Source: Serpula lacrymans var. lacrymans S7.9 (lineage: Eukaryota; Basidiomycota; Agaricomycetes; Boletales; Serpulaceae). From it: DNA of 64,000 nt. The notes beneath the pieces are model-generated. The model worked only from the letters and a program-made list of their open reading frames with translations, was not told the DNA's origin and ran no database searches. The stretch lies in NCBI RefSeq assembly GCF_000218685.1, contig NW_006763298.1:1894869-1958868 (forward strand). The letters are read 5' to 3'. A program made the position numbers and the translations under genes. This document shows, one piece after another, positions 1-11,540 of this stretch; the stretch's first letter is position 1, and every line of letters begins with the position of its first letter.

Positions 1-507
1 CGAGATTGTAATAAGGTTTTATAGGTGGGAAGCCTGGCTTACCCCAAGGGGTTTCGGGAGAAGTGTGGGAATGGCCATCGATCGATCGATCGATCGGTGA
101 CCGATTCGGTCACGGCGAAGTTACGATATGATAGAACAATCCAACTTGAAGGATAACGACTATCATATACACGTATTAGGTCTGCTATTGGAGACTAGAA
201 CAATCCCTCATCGTCTAGTAGTATTCGGTTGACCAGGAACGTTTTCTGTTCGGAACAGCTAACAATACTTACTTATGTCAATGGCACCGTGACATACGCA
301 CACTAGGAAGCTTGTTCTCGGAAGCTTTCCTTCTCGAAACCGAATATCGCTATCGATGCGGCAGCCAAGGTGTCGTAAGTGGAGGACAGGCTCTGCCAGT
401 GGTCCGTCTGCATGGCGGGCTGACTTTTGCTGGTGGTACTACAACTGAATTTAACGAACGAGAGCAAAGTTTACCAGCAACACCAACCACATCAATCATT
501 ATCCACG
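1..507. other. Gene-free 5' region upstream of NRPS1
   Basis: I see no convincing gene here. The stretch holds an (ATCG)n tract at about 77-96, then a perfect 8+1+8 palindrome at 97-113 with a CCG-ATT-CGG core, and a near-palindromic GTTCGGAAC at 248-256. Since NRPS1 starts at 508 on the plus strand, this is its likely promoter region, with the caveat that the window cuts it off on the left. Confidence 0.5.
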
Positions 508-3500
508 ATGCCGTTTAACGACCTTATTCGTCGTTTTCAGATCCAAGTCAGTCTTCGTCCTGATGCTATTGCAGTCCAGGATGCCTCTTTCACCCTCACT
601 TATCAAGAATTGGACCGATGGTCTAATAACCTAGCTCGTGAAATTCACTTGCGTGCACGACACTTGAATCTTGAGGTGTCGAGCCCCATCGCCATTTGCA
701 TCCCCCGTTCTGCTCTCCTCATAGTTTCCGTTCTCGCTGTCGTGAAAGCCGGCTTCTCCTATACGCCTCTCGATTCTGCGGCACCTCTCGCTAGGCTAGA
801 TGATCAAGTCTCTCAGTGTGGCACCAGCATCCTTCTCGTTGCTGCTGGACTTGCTGGGGACCATATTTCATCCCTTGGTCGGGCTGATACATTTGATATC
901 GCTGCTTTCATAAATCGAACATGTGTTCAGGAGCACCAGGAACTGGTGCCACCTGACTCAGAACTATGTGACAATACCCTCCTTGCCGTTTTTTGGACAT
1001 CGGGCAGCACTGGACGACCAAAAGGTGTCTGCATCGAGCATGTAAGTCACTCCTCCCGTTCTGATATATATCACCGCTAACATTATGTTCTAGGAAAGTA
1101 TGTTGAACCTCATCGACCGTCGTCTCATGGACATCCAACCTGGTGATCATGTAGCTATGACAGCTACCCCTTCATTTGACGTGTCGTCTTTGGAAATGTG
1201 GAATTCTCTCATCAATGGAGCTACCGTTTTCATTCTTACTTCGAGTTTGGGAGACACAGAAACCACCGTAAAGTTTTTTTGCGAACACAAGATTCAAAAA
1301 GTCTTTCTGCCTACTACTGTATTTCACCGCCTTGCAAACGACGACGAGATCTCATCTTCACTTGGTAAAACTCTAAGCTGGATTCTTGTTGGTGGAGAAA
1401 GGCTCAACATGGCGAGCGTCAATAATTTCTTCCACCATGCTCCCCATACAAGAATTTTGAACGGATATGGATCTGCGGAGACAACCATTCACGCTACAGA
1501 TTTCGAAGTCCCTCGAGATCTTTCCAAATACGACGACGCGGCTGGAAAACCAATTCCTGTTGGACGTCCTATAACAGGGGTGCGAGTTTTTCTCTTGGAT
1601 GAAAACCTTCATGCAGTTGGTTTTGGTATCCCTGGGGAAATTTGTATTAGTGGAGCGGGCCTTGCCCGAGGATACCTGGGCGAATCTCTCTCTTCTTCGA
1701 AGAGATTCGGTGAGTTCTATCGGTTATCCTAAGTATATATACTGATTTTTACATAAATTATTTCAGTCACCATTGCAGATATTGAAGAACCGGGATCCAG
1801 CCTGCGTATCTACCGCACTGGCGATTTGGGCAAGTTTGTTTCCTCAGATCAAGGACCTCTGCTTGAATATGTGGGCCGCATCGACAATCAAGTTAAGATT
1901 CGTGGTCAACGGGTTGAACTCGCTGAAGTGGAAAACGTTTTATGCGCTGGAATGGATGGGGCAGAAGAATCCGCTGTTATTGTCGCAGAAGATAAAATGA
2001 TAGCTTATGTCACGAAGAATGCAGACAGCGAGCATGATGATAAGAAGGGTGGAACTACGAAAGATGCGTGGGATGCTTTCCAGGCACAGTATGATTGGGA
2101 GAATATCGATCCTACGTTGACTGGGGCCGATTTCACTGGCTGGGTAAGCCCCTAAGCTTCCGTGGTGTTTACGCCGATGTTAATGTGTTTTCAATTTGTA
2201 AAGGTTAGTATGTATGATGGTGTTCAGATCCCTCGCCCAGCCATGGAGGACTGGCTCGCTGACACGCTGAAGAGTATTCAGATGAAAGATGGCGACTCTG
2301 TTCTCGAGATTGGCTGTGGGACGGGCATGATTTTATTTTCACTCGAATCACGGTACAAGGAGTATGTTGGCATCGATATGTCAGAGTCATCTGTGGCCTT
2401 CGTCAAAGCTCAGGTCAATCGTCGTGGACTAGGAGATAAAGTAGAAGTCTTCCGGGGCATGGCTGATGAACTCGAGCAGTTGCTTCCAGCTAAACAACGC
2501 TTCAGTCTGGTCATCATCAACAGCGTTACACAGTACTTCCCTTCAGGCGAATATCTTGAACAAATACTGCAATCTTGCATTGCTAGGGTACAAGACGGTG
2601 GTCGAATTTTCATCGGCGATCTTCGAAGCTGGGGTCTAGATAAACACCATGATTTGGCTCGGATTCTTCATTGCGATCCATCCCCTGAATTGTCGACTTC
2701 CGATATTCAGGACCGACTGGATCGTTGGCAACTGCGACAAACCGAACTTAAAGTAAACCCCTCCTTCTTTTACCACCTCGCCAACAAGGTTGGAAGTCGC
2801 GTCTCACACGTCGAGATCCTACCTAAGATGATGACGACTCGGAATGAATTGAGCCAGTTCCGCCAGCAAGTTTGCCTTCATATTGGCTCCCACGCTCCTG
2901 TGCTGCTCAATCCTGCTTCTTGGGTCGAGTACACGACTGCCTCTGAGCTCGATAACATCCTTTCCTCGGGTGCAAGCGAGATCATTGCCATTCATAGCAT
3001 CCCGAATGCGCTCGTGGCCGGCCAAGAGGCTGCTTTACAACTTCTACGAAGCGATGCACCGCCCTCGACGGCTACAGACCTGATTAAAAACGCAACTGTT
3101 TCAGAATGGTGTAGTCGAGCATTATCGCCTCAAGATATATCTGCTCTGGCTGCCCGCCTTGGGTACCAAGTTGACATCAGCTGGAAGGCTTCAGGAGTTG
3201 ATCGTACTCTTGCAGCAGTCTTTTCTCGAACACAATCAGAATTGAAAACCAACTTTGGTGACATTGGCTTGGATGATCAACCTACAAATATTCTCGTCGA
3301 GTCCAAAGCCCCTCCTGCGAAAGGAAACGAATTTATTTCCAAGTTACGGGCTCGTTGTCGGGAGAAGCTACCATCGTATATGATTCCTAACCATTTCATT
3401 ATGATGGACGCATTGCCATTGACGAATAATGGCAAGGTAGACCGAAAGCTGCTCGCAGAGCCTAGTTCATGGAAAGACCTCGTCTCTGCCGAAGCCCAAG

Positions 3501-5153
3501 AAGTCGAGATGTACCAGCCGGAAAATGAAACAGAGGGTCGCGTTCAAAGGTGTGTTGGCGAGGTTTTGGATATGGATACTGCCAAGGTACTCTATTATCT
3601 ATAGAGAGCTATGCACATGGTCTGACGTACTTCCCTCCGCATCTATTCAGGTCCCTTTGCACACGGACCTCATCGAACTGGGTTTGCATTCGTTTCGCAC
3701 ACCAAAACTTCTATCGGCGCTTCGTGTTGAATTCGCTTTTGACGCACTCTCGTACGCGACTGTTTATAAATGCGCAACAGTGGCAGCCCTGGGTGCATAT
3801 CTGGAACGAGAAGCGCCTAAGAAACAAAACTCTGGAAACCCAACGCTCCCACGCGAAAGTAAACGACGCGAGGTGCCGTATGATGAAGAAGCTCTCAACA
3901 AGGTTTTACTTGCACGCGGATTTACTGTGGCCGACGTAGAGGATGTGTTCGAGACGAATATCTCTCAGAGACTGCCGTTTGAAGAGCCCATTCCAGGCTT
4001 TTGCATGTCTCACGAATCCTGGACGGTGCATACCGACTTCGACACACTCATAAAGGCCTTGGAAACGGTGATAACACGTCAGGGAGCTTTGCGTAGCACT
4101 TCGTTTTCTTGCTACTCTCGACAGGTAGTCTTCAGATATTCTCAAACTATTCGGGATGAAGTTATTAAGGTCCATTCTCCGGAAGACGTTCCAGACGTTC
4201 GCGCTTTACTTGAAGACCCCGCCAGCTATGCCTTCACGCCGCCTGAAACATGGTGGCGTTTCAATGTGATCAAGACCAATCCGATCACGCTGTTCTGCTG
4301 TTTTCACCAGTCTACACTTGATGGTTGGGGGCGGCAGATCCTCTTCGGTGAAATCGAAAGTATCATCCTAGGACACACACTCCCTGACCCGGTGCCATTC
4401 CGCAATTTTATTGACTATGCAGTTAATGAATGGGCACGCAAATCTTCAGCTGAGTGGCTTGCAAACCGTCTTTCCAGTTCAGACGCTATCCCGTTCCCTC
4501 CGTGCGACGAAAACTTGGCATACTCTGCAGCTTCAGTGCTTGGTCCAAACTTTGAACGTACCGAACGGCTATCCGGTATAACGAACATCTCCCACGCATA
4601 TGGTATTCACTCGTCTACCTTACTGAAAGCTGCGATTGCCTTGGTCATGCGTAACCAGACAAAAAGGAGCTCTGTTGCATTTGGACAAGTCCAATTCGGT
4701 CGAAATGCTCCAGTTGAAGGCATTACCCAGATTTGTGGTATGCTTATAAACTGTCTTGTTGACTGCGTTGATTTCCGACCTGGAGACACGGTGCTCGAGT
4801 TACTTCGTCGAATCCAGATGGCACAAGACGAATTGATGGACAGGTCACTGGTAAATTTTGACGAAGTACTGCGTTACTGTAACAGAGACTTCAATCCTTT
4901 CTTCAACTTCATATGGAACTTACGAACGCGGAGGGAGCCGAAACGTACGGTTATACAACCTGGAGCATTGGGCTTTGACACACCTGTGGCCATTATCTGG
5001 ACAACCATTGTCGATGGAGAAGACGTGAAAGTTGAGGTGGACTACGATGCATCCTTTTCCCAACTTCTGCCCAGTTATACGAGCCAATTTTTCGAGGCTG
5101 CTCGATGGCTGATCTCTAACATTGAGGCACAGGATATAGATGAATTGAATTAA
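508..5153 (+). CDS. Single-module NRPS 1 (A with embedded methyltransferase, T, C-like domain)
   Basis: Predicted to activate one amino or related acid, methylate it with SAM and pass it to a terminal condensation-like domain. Exons fit as 508-1041, 1094-1709, 1767-2143, 2204-3586 and 3651-5153, giving 1470 aa. The adenylation core includes TSGSTGRPKG, the YRTGDLGK region and the A8 motif KIRGQRVELAE, ending near residue 445. A methyltransferase follows from about residue 500, with SAM motif VLEIGCGTGMILF near 543. The adenylation tail resumes with LPSYMIP (about 898) and NGKVDR (about 917). The carrier motif ELGLHSF puts the phosphopantetheine serine at about 984. The condensation-like domain runs from about 1090 to the end and reads HQSTLDG at 1189-1195 where HHxxxDG is expected, so the second, catalytic His is Gln. 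The start at 508 aligns with the NRPS2 start. There is no N-terminal condensation domain and no thioesterase. Confidence 0.92.
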
Positions 5154-5451
5154 TAAACATTTTTCTTTGTGTTAAAGTTACAGCTGATTTCATAACTGAT
5201 AGACCTATCCAATGAGTTAGTGTACAGAGCGGAACTACAAATGAGCTTAAAATGTAGTAAATCTAAAATTTAGGGAGACTAGAATATTTGGCTCAGTACC
5301 GAGTGTGGCTGGTGTGATAAGTGTGATAGCCCAAGTCTTTGAAAAAATTGGTGTAGACTATTCGGTGGAGTGCTCGCCAAAGAAAAAAAAAGGAATCTAA
5401 AAACTCTGAGAGGATCATATCAGGCTGTCTTTCAATGCAGCCTTCAAGGAA
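5154..5451. other. Gene-free stretch downstream of NRPS1
   Basis: This holds the 3' flank of NRPS1 and an A-rich run near 5382-5396. I see no gene or clear repeat. The neighbouring sequence from 5452 on is of mobile-element type, so the boundary between NRPS1 and transposon debris probably lies in this stretch. Confidence 0.4.
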
Positions 5452-5760
5452 CTAATCAAAAACTTGTTTTATCAGCAAGAAAAAGCTGACACTCGCTTCC
5501 AAGCCATCAAGGGCACAAGGCTGTCCTTGACAAGCTAGTTGGTGTCCCACTTCACCAGTGTCCCGGAAGGTCTTCCGGATGCGCCTGATGGTCCATTGAC
5601 TGATTCCTAGGTAATGGCTAACATGTCTGTCCAAGAGGCCATGGATACAAGACAATTTGTACGCTAGTATCTTGCAGCCTTTCAAAACAAAGGCTTCTCC
5701 CACTCTAAGATGCTTTCTAAAATACTCCCTGGAACAGAGCCTACCAGATGTTACATCCAC
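5452..5760 (-). pseudogene. Transposase-like helix-turn-helix fragment
   Basis: A 102-residue minus-strand reading frame has the look of the N-terminal helix-turn-helix of IS630/Tc1-like DDE transposases common in basidiomycete repeats: a segment reading LSCIHGLLDRHVSHYLGISQ is followed by WTIRRIRKTFRDTGEV. No DDE catalytic core follows downstream on the minus strand before NRPS1, so it would be a truncated remnant. The family assignment rests on overall pattern only. It overlaps by about 50 bases the open frame on the other strand. Confidence 0.45.
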
Positions 5761-5802
5761 CGCCCTGGTGCTGCTGCAACAATAAGCCTGACCAATCTTG
5801 CC

Positions 5803-6429
5803 GCAATGACCACAGAAATCAGTACCTCATTCTCAATGCCCCCTCCAAGAGCCCCTGCTTCTCCTATCCCTTCTGCCATTTGTACCACTGCCTTCTTCCA
5901 GTGTGTTTTCCTCTCCTCACCAACTCTTGTTGTCATCTCAACCAGGAGTGCTGTGGATCCCAGCACACTCCCACCCTCAGTTCTGTCATCATTTATTGCC
6001 ACAGATGAGGACTCTGGGTCTCACATTACAAGTGTAAGCCATTCCAAGCGGAAGCATAGTGCAGTTGAGAGTAGTGAGTCTAGACTTTCACCTTCTGGAG
6101 GTGGCTCTGTTGCAAGCAGCTTAAAGTGTTCCCTGTCCAATGACGGCAACAGCAAAAGCTCAGAAGTGTTGAAGAAGATAACAGACCTGGTCGAAGAACT
6201 CACAAAGGGTGCCAATGCAGCTGCAAATGCACCTACCACCGACCTTGGACGTGCTATTGCCCTCCTGTCGTCTTCCAATTTGTCTGATGTAGATAAGGTT
6301 GACCTTACCGAGTACTTTACAATGAATCAGGCTGATGGGGCAGCATATTACTATCTACAGAGTGAAGGTGCCAGGGAGATTTGGATTCAGAGAAAGTTGG
6401 CTCGGATTCATGCAATGGACACTCATTAA
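5803..6429 (+). CDS. Hypothetical transposon-associated protein
   Basis: An open frame reads through to a stop at 6429. The first in-frame ATG is 5710; an internal ATG at about 5803 precedes a Ser/Pro-rich region. The C-terminal third (RAIALLSSSNLSDVDKVDL, then GAREIWIQRKLARI) resembles the tails of basidiomycete SANT/Myb-like or other transposon-associated proteins, where a short acidic helix pair ends in a basic WxxRKL-like segment. I cannot name the family. It lies next to a transposase-like fragment and in repeat-rich sequence, so it is probably part of a mobile element. No intron is needed. It may be a decayed fragment. Confidence 0.4.
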   Translation, partial: AMTTEISTSFSMPPPRAPASPIPSAICTTAFFQCVFLSSPTLVVISTRSAVDPSTLPPSVLSSFIATDEDSGSHITSVSHSKRKHSAVESSESRLSPSGGGSVASSLKCSLSNDGNSKSSEVLKKITDLVEELTKGANAAANAPTTDLGRAIALLSSSNLSDVDKVDLTEYFTMNQADGAAYYYLQSEGAREIWIQRKLARIHAMDTH

Positions 6430-7541
6430 ACTGTATCATGCGTTATATGTATGTATGGTTCCTTGTCTGAATACATGTGGCTTCCTACAACCAGAATCTG
6501 ATTTAAGATTGCTACAAAAACGACAAAAACATGATTACTACGAAAACAGCAGACATCACCTTGAGCCCCCATTAGTGTTAGGACAATTTTACAGACTTGC
6601 ACAGTGTATTTACAGATAAACATCTTAGGAAAACCTACAACAACAACCACATACACTGCTGCCCCAATCATAACAGATCTGAAAGGTTAGCATTTTGTTT
6701 GCATCGCTTCCATCCGCACCCCAAGTTAGATGATAAGGTTGACTTTACAGCTTTAGAGGACTCTATAATTGCTTGATGTCATATTTAATATCATAGAGAA
6801 ATAACAGTTTCAGTGCTTTGAAATCAATTTGTGATAGTAATAGATGTATATTGACTATGATAATCATTAAAGAAATACATTACTCTGAAAACAACACTTG
6901 TAACAGTGGTAGATGTATTTGGCTATGGTAGTGGTTATAAAAATGTATTTTTCTGAATGTATGGTGAAACAGGTATATCTACATTCAGCTATACAAGGCA
7001 ATATAGCCAGCTTTGTCTTGTATAGTTGACAAAATACAAACCTGTTTGGACAGTAGATTTACATATTATTATAGTGGGTAAAGCTGAAGCCCAGCTATAT
7101 AGAGCTATATAATAGGGACTTGTCTGATACAATTATACCAGCTATACCAACTATAAGAGCCTATATAGTGCTATATGGGCTACAATAGCTATCTGGGGTT
7201 TTCCTGATGTGACAAACTTTTTATCCATGACAGGCATAAATGACTGGAAGCTTACAGACCTTCTTGACCCCCAAGGCTTTTACAGGAACATATTGGCTAA
7301 TAATGATCTATCTCATATTGTCTTCAACATCCCAGAAGTGCGCAACCAAGATGGCAGGCTAGTTGTGAGGAATCGATTTTTCTTATAGCATTCCCATCAT
7401 GTTGTGGTTATCTGATTTATTCCCTGTCACTCCTCTTGCTCTTGGACTAGAGATCACAGTTGGCATTCTATTACTCTTATTATTTTATTTTTTATTTTCC
7501 ATTCATACTCACATCCTATCGTATTTACAACAAAGGAGAAC
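6430..7541. repeat. AT-rich mobile-element debris with short inverted repeats
   Basis: No supported gene. The sequence is rich in CTATA/TATAG words around 6960-7200. It includes an imperfect hairpin at about 6988-7027, in which a TATACAAGGCA arm faces TGTCTTGTATA. A short frame at 7227-7388 (53 codons, starting MTGINDWKLTDLLDPQGFYR) reads like protein but matches nothing I recognise; it may be a fragment of an element gene. Confidence 0.4.
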
Positions 7542-7990
7542 TGTTGTAGACCTTCGAGAAGATATCCAGATGACATAGCAATGATTCAATGCTATGTCTG
7601 GGAATACTTCGGAGGAATATAAATAAGCAAGGTAGGCTATGAATCAGCGCCTTCTCATGGGCTTACTGATACAGTCAATCATACACCTCTTACCAATACT
7701 CTTTCTCACACAATTAGTAAACACGATAGATTAGACCACTTTCTCTTTCTTTTCTTATTGGTTAGTTGGCTGGTCAGACCACTTTCTTAACCCTTCCTTT
7801 TTTTGGTCAGACCATTGCTGTTCACTATATAAGGAAGTACATACTCAATGTATTATTCCTTAGTTCAATATTAGTTTGGATTTGCGCTTATACCGATACT
7901 CTTCAACCTCAGTACTCTGATTCACCGCCCTCTTCAGAGACTTAACCAGACATCCGTTGTTGTTATACAGCTTCGTATTTGTTGCCTGAC
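7542..7990. repeat. Possible solo LTR or LTR fragment
   Basis: Starts TGTTGTAGACC and ends near TTGCCTGACA, so it has TG...CA ends. It contains an 8-nt inverted repeat (GACATAGC...GCTATGTC, 7572-7598), a TATAAATAAG-like box near 7618 and a second TATATAAGG box near 7826. This layout is typical of a retrotransposon LTR promoter. I find no target-site duplication at the assumed ends and no adjacent gag/pol, so the limits and identity are uncertain. A 17-nt word (7625-7641) recurs at 8723-8739. Confidence 0.3.
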
Positions 7991-8741
7991 ACTAGTCCAC
8001 CCTGCTATGTATCACAAAACCATACCCAACCAGTCATATGTCAGCATTGAAGTATGTCTAAAACTATGAGTCTGACTTTTTCATTATGCTGGATTGTGTT
8101 TATTAACATATTACATACAAAGCTTTACTATTTCTGCCAACCATCACAGGAGAAGCTCACAAGTGTTGTTGATGATGGAAACTGTTGTTAAAAAACCACA
8201 CACAAAAACAAACAAACACACAATCCTTCCAGATTCCACGGAACTTGTGTATGGGCTTTATCTCCTAAAATAGTGGAGTGGTCTGGTTGTTTGTGGGGTG
8301 GTACATATAATGATCCTTCAAAGTAAAACCCAGAGATGTATTGGTGTGGGTTTTGAGGAGGAGGGATAGTTGGAATATAGAAGATAGGGGCTTTGTGGCA
8401 AGTATAGACAAGCACTACCTTGCTAATTGTAGCACAAGGTAGGTTTGAGAATGACAAGGTGACAAGGTTCCCAGTGATAGCAGGCTCCTGATGCACAGAC
8501 TGTAGTGCTCAGAAGGACTCTAACCAAAAGAGATAACAATGACTTTTGGAAGTGACAAATGACAATGACAGCAGATAACAGTAGTAGTAGTAGTAGTAGT
8601 GGGAAGTGTTGTGACCACACTGGATCACAAGTAGCAGTGAGTAGTGAACTTGAGATTAAAGAAGAAGTCTGGATTATGATTTTTTGTTTTTACAAGGTAA
8701 AATACAGGGGTTTATATAGTAAAAGCAAGGTAGGCTATGCA
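7991..8741. repeat. Repeat-rich gap with TAG microsatellite
   Basis: No supported gene. A (TAG)n run of about seven units lies near 8579-8600. Just before 8742 a TATA-containing piece shares the 17-nt word AAGCAAGGTAGGCTATG with the LTR-like sequence at 7625, which suggests a second LTR fragment here, cut at the edge of the inverted-repeat element. Confidence 0.35.
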
Positions 8742-9141
8742 TGTAACAACCAAGAGTTAGTTACTCTGGTGCACAACTCAGACAAGCAAAGAGGAAATAC
8801 CAATCAACAGTATGTACTGTTGACTGGTCAGAGAGAAAGAAGGGATCACCCCTTAGGTTTCAACAAGTTAGTTGTGAGGATACAACAGGAGGACTCGCTG
8901 AGAAGTCTCCTGGATCTATTGAGGTATTTATACTACTACAGGTTATTTGTACATGTTGTATTATACAGTTGATAAAGCAGTGGCTGATGATGTCAGAGGG
9001 CGCAGCCCGTGTGACCAGCTCCACTGCGTGAGAGACTTGTAGCTAAAATAAGAAGAAAGGCAGTGCAGCACGAGAAAGAGGAGTTTGAACAAAAGGAAAG
9101 TGCCGCATGGCACAGTGTAAGAAAACTACAGTAAAAGGTTA
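8742..9141. repeat. Left terminal inverted repeat of DUF6589 element
   Basis: Begins TGTAACAACCAAGAG. Its reverse complement is found at about 11160-11532. Long shared blocks include the stretches around the CTCTGG-GCACAACTCAGACAA segment, the GGCTGATGATGTCA segment, CCCGTGTGACCAGCTCCACTGC and AAAGTGCCGCATGGCACAGTGT. The left copy carries roughly 45 extra bases near 8795-8840. I estimate about 80 percent or better identity by eye. Confidence 0.85.
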
Positions 9142-10385
9142 AAGCGGAGAATGAAAATAAAAGGAAAGGTCCGGAAATGTGTTATCGTAACAATGCACAG
9201 TATAGCTGTGCAAAAAGAATGAGAAAGAACATGAAGGAAGGAATGTATGCTGACAAATCCTACATAGATAGTACAGGATAAGATTGTCAAAATAAGGAAA
9301 AGAAAGAGATAGAACAATGAATGCTGTGTAAGTAATGTCACAAGTTTGTACAGCCATAAAATAAATTCCAATAGCAGAACAAGAGCAAGAAAATCATGAT
9401 GTCATGGGGAGATGCAGTAAAAAAATGGCAAGGCAAAACAATATCAGTATCAACACGGTTCCTTTATTGTCAGTCAGGCATTCTAAAAAAATACGTGTCC
9501 ATAAGAATGATTCAAAAATCAAAAATAATTGCACTGCAAATGAATGTTCTGCTGGAATAAAAGGAACTGGAGCCACCAGTCCACCACCTAGTTCAAATCC
9601 GATGGCTCCATGGCCTTACCAATGGTCTGGTTATAATGGACCACTCAGTCAAATGAGGGAGGGAGAGGAGTAGTTCCAATCTGGAACAAATGTGTCCCAA
9701 GCAGCATGTGGTAAGTGTAGCTGTAGCAAAGACAATGGACGAAGGATAAATGTACCCAAGTGAATAGGACAGTGATGTACATAGGCAACACAAGGGGATG
9801 AACCTTCTCCAGCTCAAAAACTACCCACCCACACTCCAACCGGGCGGGACGGGCGACCAATAATTTGATAGTATACAATGGAAGATTGATGTCATAAAGA
9901 TGGACCTGTTGCCCAATTTGGACCGGCCACCAGGGCTTTGCTGATATTAGCAGTGGCACATGGTGGTCAACACATTGGCGATGGAAGCAGATAGAGAACA
10001 GTGATATCAGGTATGGTGGAGGAGCAAGGAAGACGAGTAGGAGGAGGGTGGAGGTGACAAAGAAGTGGACTAGAATAGGAAGCCAGAAATGACTGTCTGG
10101 TGAGAATAAAGAAGACAGTAAAGGGCCCATAGTGGGGCTGAGTAAAGGAAAAAGGGTAAAGGAGAATGACAAAAGCGAGGGCGCAATGTGTAGCCAGTGG
10201 CAACACAAAAATTTGCCGAAATGCGGAAAGTACCAAATGGAAAGTAAAGGTGAACACAACTTGATTGCCTAATAGAGGTGGTGCTGATCAGACACAAGTT
10301 CAAAAAGGGCAATATTGATTACTATTCCATGTGGCACCATGCCTGTGTGGTGCAAATGTGAGTCTTTTGAATATTCACTTCATTA
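9142..10385. other. Interior of the inverted-repeat element, no supported gene
   Basis: Long minus-strand frames here (for example 9645-10259) are Leu/Ser/Pro/His-rich and look like antisense of purine-rich DNA. A plus-strand frame at 9404-9673 ends in a Pro/Ser-rich tail and is also unconvincing. The stretch may encode the decayed N-terminal half of the DUF6589-like protein that follows. Confidence 0.4.
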
Positions 10386-11147
10386 TTGGCACCTGTCCAT
10401 GCTACTAATCAACTTTGGTGCATGACAGCGTGGAAGTTCTTGAGCGACCTCTTGTACTTTGGACCATTGTATTTTTCAGGTTTCAAATCTCAGCTTGAAG
10501 AGCCGTCTGTCCTGGAACAAATTCCTCTTATCAATGCACCTATTGTTGCTGCCCGAGCAATGGATGTGAATAACTCAACTATTTCAGGTAAAATTTATGC
10601 CGTTGTGAATCTCATGGCACAAGGGGGGGTCAAAGAATTGGTGGAAGATACCAACCTTGATCATGTTGATGTATCTGAGCACATAGTCTTATTCCATGGG
10701 GATTTGGGCACAGGAGAGCAGCTGCAGGCTATTCAGGAGCAAAGATCAATCGAGGAGACACCCTGGAACCATTTTCAATACCTCATTTCTGTACCAGGTC
10801 TCTTCCATCTTAAAATGGCTTGTGCTGACACATTATGGTGCACATTCCTGCAGTTGGCAACAGCAAGACAAGATGAAACAAGCTTGATGCACAACGTGTC
10901 CATGTTGCAACCTAGAGAAACAGGTATATATGGCAGCAAGCCGGGGTTTAGGCATATGCATCAGCTGGTCAATCACCCTGGAATATACCACTGTCTTGAT
11001 TGCTGGAGAGTTGAGGTGAAGACTTGTAATCCAGCTCATTCTACTCTTGCCCTATTTGCAACTTCAGCACCATCATTTGAGGAACTCAAGGCTATAGCTA
11101 TCCACCTAGCCAAGGCTTGTTATGATACACAATTTTTGGACCTTTAA
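10386..11147 (+). pseudogene. DUF6589-like protein, partial
   Basis: A 253-residue frame contains blocks I associate with the basidiomycete DUF6589 family: LFHGDLGTGEQLQAIQEQRS, then TPWNHFQYLISVPGLFHLKM followed by ACAD, then SKPGFRHMHQLVNHPG and LDCWRVEVK. Function is unknown to me; the family is abundant and repeat-associated in Agaricomycetes. Full-length members are several hundred residues longer, so this is a C-terminal portion that has lost its N-terminus or has it in exons I could not find. The frame starts with an ATG only because one happens to lie upstream. It is the only recognisable gene inside the inverted-repeat element. Confidence 0.6.
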
Positions 11148-11159
11148 ATCTCATTCTCC

Positions 11160-11532
11160 TCTTTAACTTTCTTCTGTAGTTTTCACACACTGTGCCATGC
11201 GGCACTTTCTATTTTGTTCAAACTCCACCTTCTCGCGTTGCACTGCCTTTCTTTATTTAGCTACAAGTATCTCATGCAGTGGAGCTGGTCACACGGGCTG
11301 TGCCCCATGACATCATCAGCCACTGCCTTCATCAACTGTATAGTACACATGTACAAACAACTTGTAGTAGTATATATACCCCAATACTAGATCAAGGAGA
11401 TTACTCAGTAAGTCCTCCTGTTGTTTACCCACAACAAACTCAGTCCTATCTAAAGGGTGACCACTCCTCTCACTTCTTTAGAGCTTTGTCTGAGTTGTGC
11501 GCCAGAGTATACAAACTCTTGGTTGTAACATG
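11160..11532. repeat. Right terminal inverted repeat of DUF6589 element
   Basis: Reverse complement of 8742-9141 with small indels; ends CTCTTGGTTGTAACA at 11532. It starts immediately after the DUF6589-like stop codon at 11147, so the coding sequence reaches almost to the repeat. Confidence 0.85.
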
Positions 11533-11540
11533 ACATGGTC

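Larger units (their letters stand above)
8742..11532. mobile_element. 2.8 kb element with ~390 bp terminal inverted repeats
   Basis: Two long inverted repeats, 8742-9141 and about 11160-11532, bound a region whose only recognisable coding sequence is a DUF6589-like fragment at 10386-11147. The outer ends read TGTAACAACC and GGTTGTAACA. I find no clear target-site duplication next to either end. The right end lies directly against the 3' part of a minus-strand helicase pseudogene, so the element probably inserted into or beside it. Family is not assigned: long inverted repeats plus a DUF6589-like gene fit a DNA transposon of basidiomycete type, but I see no confirmed transposase catalytic triad. 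Confidence 0.7.

Noticed and set aside
9590..9601. tRNA B-box-like AGTTCAAATCC
   Set aside because: No A box at the right distance and no cloverleaf could be drawn around it.
9645..10259. 204-codon minus-strand frame inside the inverted-repeat element
   Set aside because: Composition is Leu/Ser/Pro/His/Phe-rich with no domain feature, as expected for the antisense of purine-rich DNA. Other frames overlap it at the same place.
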